The position numbers and the translations under genes are program-made. The notes beneath the pieces are model-generated. The model worked only from the letters and a program-made list of their open reading frames with translations. It was not told the origin of the DNA and ran no database searches. A DNA stretch of 34,460 bases from Bacteroidota bacterium (lineage in GTDB: Bacteria; Bacteroidota; Ignavibacteria; Ignavibacteriales; Melioribacteraceae): positions 1 through 34,460 of the forward strand of contig JAHJTX010000156.1 in NCBI GenBank assembly GCA_018829545.1. Reading direction: 5' to 3'. Shown here one piece after another: positions 32,259-34,460 of the stretch (position 1 is its first letter; the number at the start of each line of letters is the position of its first letter).

Positions 32259-33014
32259 TTGGAGCTAAAATATTCGAGTCATTCATCGCTAAAAGTAAAC
32301 ACACCAAATGTTGCGCTTCTTCCGTGGGGCGCAACCGAAGCGCACAATCAACATCTTCCATATGGATCGGATATAATTCAATCCGAAGTTATTGCCAAAA
32401 CTGCGGCAGAAGCGGCAAATTCAAAAGGAGCAAAGTCAATAGTTCTTCCCGTAATTCCATTTGGGAATAATGCTCAGCACTTGGATCAGATTGCAGCGAT
32501 ACACCTCAATACAACAACCGCGTATTCAATACTAAAAGATGTTTCGTACTCATTATTAAAGCAGGGAATTGATAGATTGATAATAGTTAATTCACATGGC
32601 GGCAATGATTTTAAGCCGCTGGTCAGAGATATTCAGAGTGAATTAAAAGTTTTGATAATTCTTGCCGATCTTCACAAAATGATTCCCGATGTTGTTGGCG
32701 AATTATTTGATACTCCGGGAGACCATGCCGGAGAGTTGGAAACAAGTATGATGATGTATTTGCTCAATGACGATGTTGACATCAGTAAAGCGGGCGAAGG
32801 AAAGAGAACTAAATTCAAAATCAAAGGACTAAATCAAGCTGGCGTTTGGACTCCGCGTCCGTGGAAATTATCGCACCCCGATCTAGGTTCCGGCAATCCG
32901 GAGAATGCGAATATTGATAAAGGGAAAATTTATTTTGAGAAACTAACCGAAGCCCTTTCTACCGTAGTTCTGGATTTATCCATTGCAGTGAAAGGTGATT
33001 TGCCGTATATTTAG
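32259..33014 (+). CDS. Creatininase-family amidohydrolase
   Basis: A 251-residue creatininase fold protein. The metal-site motif G-A-T-E-A-H-N-Q-H-L-P-Y-G-S-D is at 24-38 (E27, H29, D38), N-S-H-G-G-N is at 111-116 (H113), and D-H-A-G-E-L-E-T-S is at about 155-163. The family includes creatininase, the riboflavin and F420 pathway hydrolase ArfB, and the mycofactocin peptidase MftE; the exact substrate is not clear. The start is TTG at 32259, supported by GAGAG five to six bases upstream; no better in-frame ATG is present. It lies 169 bases after the antitoxin-like gene. Confidence 0.85.
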   Translation: MELKYSSHSSLKVNTPNVALLPWGATEAHNQHLPYGSDIIQSEVIAKTAAEAANSKGAKSIVLPVIPFGNNAQHLDQIAAIHLNTTTAYSILKDVSYSLLKQGIDRLIIVNSHGGNDFKPLVRDIQSELKVLIILADLHKMIPDVVGELFDTPGDHAGELETSMMMYLLNDDVDISKAGEGKRTKFKIKGLNQAGVWTPRPWKLSHPDLGSGNPENANIDKGKIYFEKLTEALSTVVLDLSIAVKGDLPYI

Positions 33015-33060
33015 TTTGCTTTTCGTGTTGAATAAACGTCAACTTAATTAGGGAATGGTT

Positions 33061-33123
33061 TTCTTTGTGTCTTCGAGACTTGGTGGCGTATTTTAACTTA
33101 GAGCACAGAGGGCGGTAAAATAC
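33061..33123. repeat. Degenerate interspersed repeat fragment with hairpin
   Basis: Bases 33061-33087 (TTCTTTGTGTCTTCGAGACT and following) resemble the CTTCGTG-type element at 18161-18263. Next to it, GTATTTTA (33088-33095) and TAAAATAC (33116-33123) form an inverted repeat with a 20-base spacer. It lies between the creatininase and lipoprotein genes and may be a decayed noncoding repeat or a weak terminator. Confidence 0.4.
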
Positions 33124-33145
33124 TTCATTTACAGTTGGAGTAATA

Positions 33146-33733
33146 ATGAAAGGTAAAATTATATTGATGCTGGTTTTAACAACGCTGCTGTTGAATGGCT
33201 GCGCAAGTACACCGATGAATGACTTTTTCGGAATTCAAATGAATCCTGACGAGGAAAAGGATTTTAAGATTTACTCATATTCTGATTTCGAGGGAGTTAA
33301 ATACTCAAGTAATATCAACATGAATCCAAATGTTTACGCTTGGGCAGAATTTGATCTAACCGCTATCCGAATAAAAGTGCTCAACAACTCGGGAAAGAAT
33401 ATTCCCATAAGTTACATCAACGATAATTTTTTACTTCAGACGAAAGACGGCGAAGCTTATGCTCTAACAAAGGAAGAGATTTTTAATTATACTAAAATTA
33501 CTTCTTTGGAACCGGGCGCATCGGTCGAGTTTAAGTTAGAAGTGCCCTCAAGATTTTGGGACTCGATAGGAAAAAGGAATGTTCAAATGCAGGGAAAAGA
33601 GGTCTTCTCACAATTTGATAAGAACGAAAATTCATTGTCAATTATTAAAGAAAATGTAAAAAGCATTTACATACAATTTGGCGGAGAAGTGAATATTGTA
33701 TTGAAAGCCGTGCCCGCTGATTCGATTGAATAA
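33146..33733 (+). CDS. Small lipoprotein, unknown function
   Basis: A 195-residue protein with signal peptide and lipobox L-N-G-C-A, putting the lipidated Cys at residue 19. The mature part is beta-rich, with a central immunoglobulin-like stretch (A-I-R-I-K-V-L-N-N-S-G-K-N-I, about residues 71-84) and a later S-L-E-P-G-A-S-V-E-F-K-L-E strand pair as seen in periplasmic Ig-like lipoproteins. No enzymatic motif is visible. GGAG precedes the ATG. It lies 41 bases before the cupin gene on the same strand, so they may be co-transcribed. Confidence 0.7.
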   Translation: MKGKIILMLVLTTLLLNGCASTPMNDFFGIQMNPDEEKDFKIYSYSDFEGVKYSSNINMNPNVYAWAEFDLTAIRIKVLNNSGKNIPISYINDNFLLQTKDGEAYALTKEEIFNYTKITSLEPGASVEFKLEVPSRFWDSIGKRNVQMQGKEVFSQFDKNENSLSIIKENVKSIYIQFGGEVNIVLKAVPADSIE

Positions 33734-33774
33734 ATTCACAAAAATGCTACCATCCAATTTGAAAGAGGAAAATA

Positions 33775-34137
33775 ATGCCGATAAAAATTTTGCAGCCAAC
33801 CGTAATAGAAGCAGCAGGGAACAAGCCGAAAATAATTAAAGAATACGTTGGAAGAGTAAATTCAGGCACAGGCGATGTAAGTATCGCTCACATGAAAAGT
33901 CCAGCAGGCTGGGTTGAGCCGGGACAAACTCCCGAATTCGATGAATACACATTGGTTCTTAGCGGAACATTACAAGTTGAATCGAAAGACGGAATTATTG
34001 AAATTAATAGCGGAGAAGCCGTTATTGTAAAAAAAGGAGAATGGATTCGGTACAGTTCTCCGCACTCCAACGGCGCTGAATATATTGCCGTATGCTTGCC
34101 TGCTTTCTCACCGGATACAGTTCACCGCGACGAGTAA
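33775..34137 (+). CDS. Single-domain cupin protein
   Basis: A 120-residue cupin. The first motif region is G-W-V-E-P-G-Q-T-P-E-F-D-E-Y-T-L-V-L-S-G (46-65) and the second is S-G-E-A-V-I-V-K-K-G-E-W-I-R-Y-S-S-P. The usual H-x-H of motif 1 is replaced by residues with Glu/Asp, so metal binding may differ or be absent. Function is unknown; many such proteins are isomerases or sensors of small ligands. GAGG precedes the ATG. Confidence 0.78.
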   Translation: MPIKILQPTVIEAAGNKPKIIKEYVGRVNSGTGDVSIAHMKSPAGWVEPGQTPEFDEYTLVLSGTLQVESKDGIIEINSGEAVIVKKGEWIRYSSPHSNGAEYIAVCLPAFSPDTVHRDE

Positions 34138-34182
34138 CGATGCGATAAGCGCAGCCCGCATGATTGATTTGCTAGAGCGCGA

Positions 34183-34335
34183 TTAAAATATTTCCTTGAA
34201 TATTTGATCTAATTTTGTCCCGTCATAATCACCATTTAAAGAAAAGGGGATTTTGAGATTAGAAAGGACTTCGCTAAACTTTCTGTAACCATTTTCATTG
34301 CGTAATTCAACCCAGTTAACACTTAGTGCATAATT
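34183..34335 (-). pseudogene. Headless C-terminal gene remnant
   Basis: A 50-codon open frame on the minus strand ends in TAA at 34183-34185 and reads like real protein (N-W-V-E-L-R-N-E-N-G-Y-R-K-F, then S-L-N-G-D-Y-D-G-T-K-L-D-Q-I-F). It has no start codon and is blocked by a stop just upstream at 34336-34338. The next 120 bases do not continue it in another frame. It is probably the tail of a truncated gene. I do not recognise the family. The rest of 34138-34460 shows no gene. Confidence 0.45.
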
Positions 34336-34460
34336 TCACAAATACAGTGACGTATAAAATAATGGCTAAATGTATTAGCTCTGTCAATAAGTTAACAAAA
34401 GTATAATAACTAATCTAGGGTATTTACTTCCTGCCACTAATAGAATATGGCACAATTAAA

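Noticed and set aside
1-34460. CRISPR arrays, tRNA or rRNA genes, transposases and prophage genes
   Set aside because: No regularly spaced direct repeats with unique spacers, no tRNA cloverleaf pattern, and no transposase or phage protein motif was found on either strand by eye.

Overview
The window is AT-rich bacterial chromosome, mostly coding, with no rRNA, tRNA, CRISPR array, transposase or phage gene visible. It probably comes from the Bacteroidota/Chlorobi/Ignavibacteria branch, most likely an Ignavibacteria-like organism. The reasons are the type IX secretion C-terminal domain with a Y-P-N-P-F-N motif on the GH16 enzyme, the many secreted or lipobox proteins, the tendency to DUF547/DUF6051-type families, and a TAnnTTTG promoter-like element. 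This taxonomic call is inference.

Region 1 (1-10743). A truncated polytopic mannosyltransferase-like gene on the + strand converges on a long minus-strand block. In transcription order the block is: histidine kinase, Rieske-flavodoxin fusion, large FAD/membrane/polyferredoxin protein, an array of about eleven 18-bp degenerate repeats, a fused GT2-CofC-like glycosyltransferase, DUF547 protein, AhpD-like protein, radical SAM ArsS, and a DPM1-like GT2. The second half is an arsenosugar biosynthesis cluster with coupled ATGA overlaps. The methyltransferase ArsM is not in the window. The upstream redox genes could supply electrons, but that link is inference.

Region 2 (10743-18424). Mixed single genes: a small membrane protein with its own terminator and an upstream motif shared with the kinase gene, a two-unit AP2-like DNA-binding protein, a secreted GHL10/DUF187 hydrolase, a lipoprotein, ClpB, and a DinB-fold protein. 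Two small palindromic (MITE-like) elements follow, at 18161-18263 and 18286-18424.

Region 3 (18418-23433). A minus-strand operon holds a LolA-like periplasmic protein, two FtsX-type permeases, a LolD/MacB-type ATPase and an outer-membrane beta-barrel protein. It looks like a complete inner-to-outer-membrane lipid or lipoprotein trafficking route.

Region 4 (23564-30965). A regulator with two MerR-type domains sits directly upstream of a DUF6051-like alpha/beta hydrolase. Next to it is a three-gene secreted glycoside hydrolase operon (GH16-CBM6-T9SS, GH3, GH5), probably for beta-1,3/1,4-glucan (laminarin-like) breakdown. It ends at a clear hairpin terminator.

Region 5 (31201-34460). Small + strand genes: a polytopic membrane protein, a solitary ribbon-helix-helix antitoxin-like gene, a creatininase-family hydrolase, a lipoprotein and a cupin. 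At the right edge is a headless gene remnant on the minus strand.
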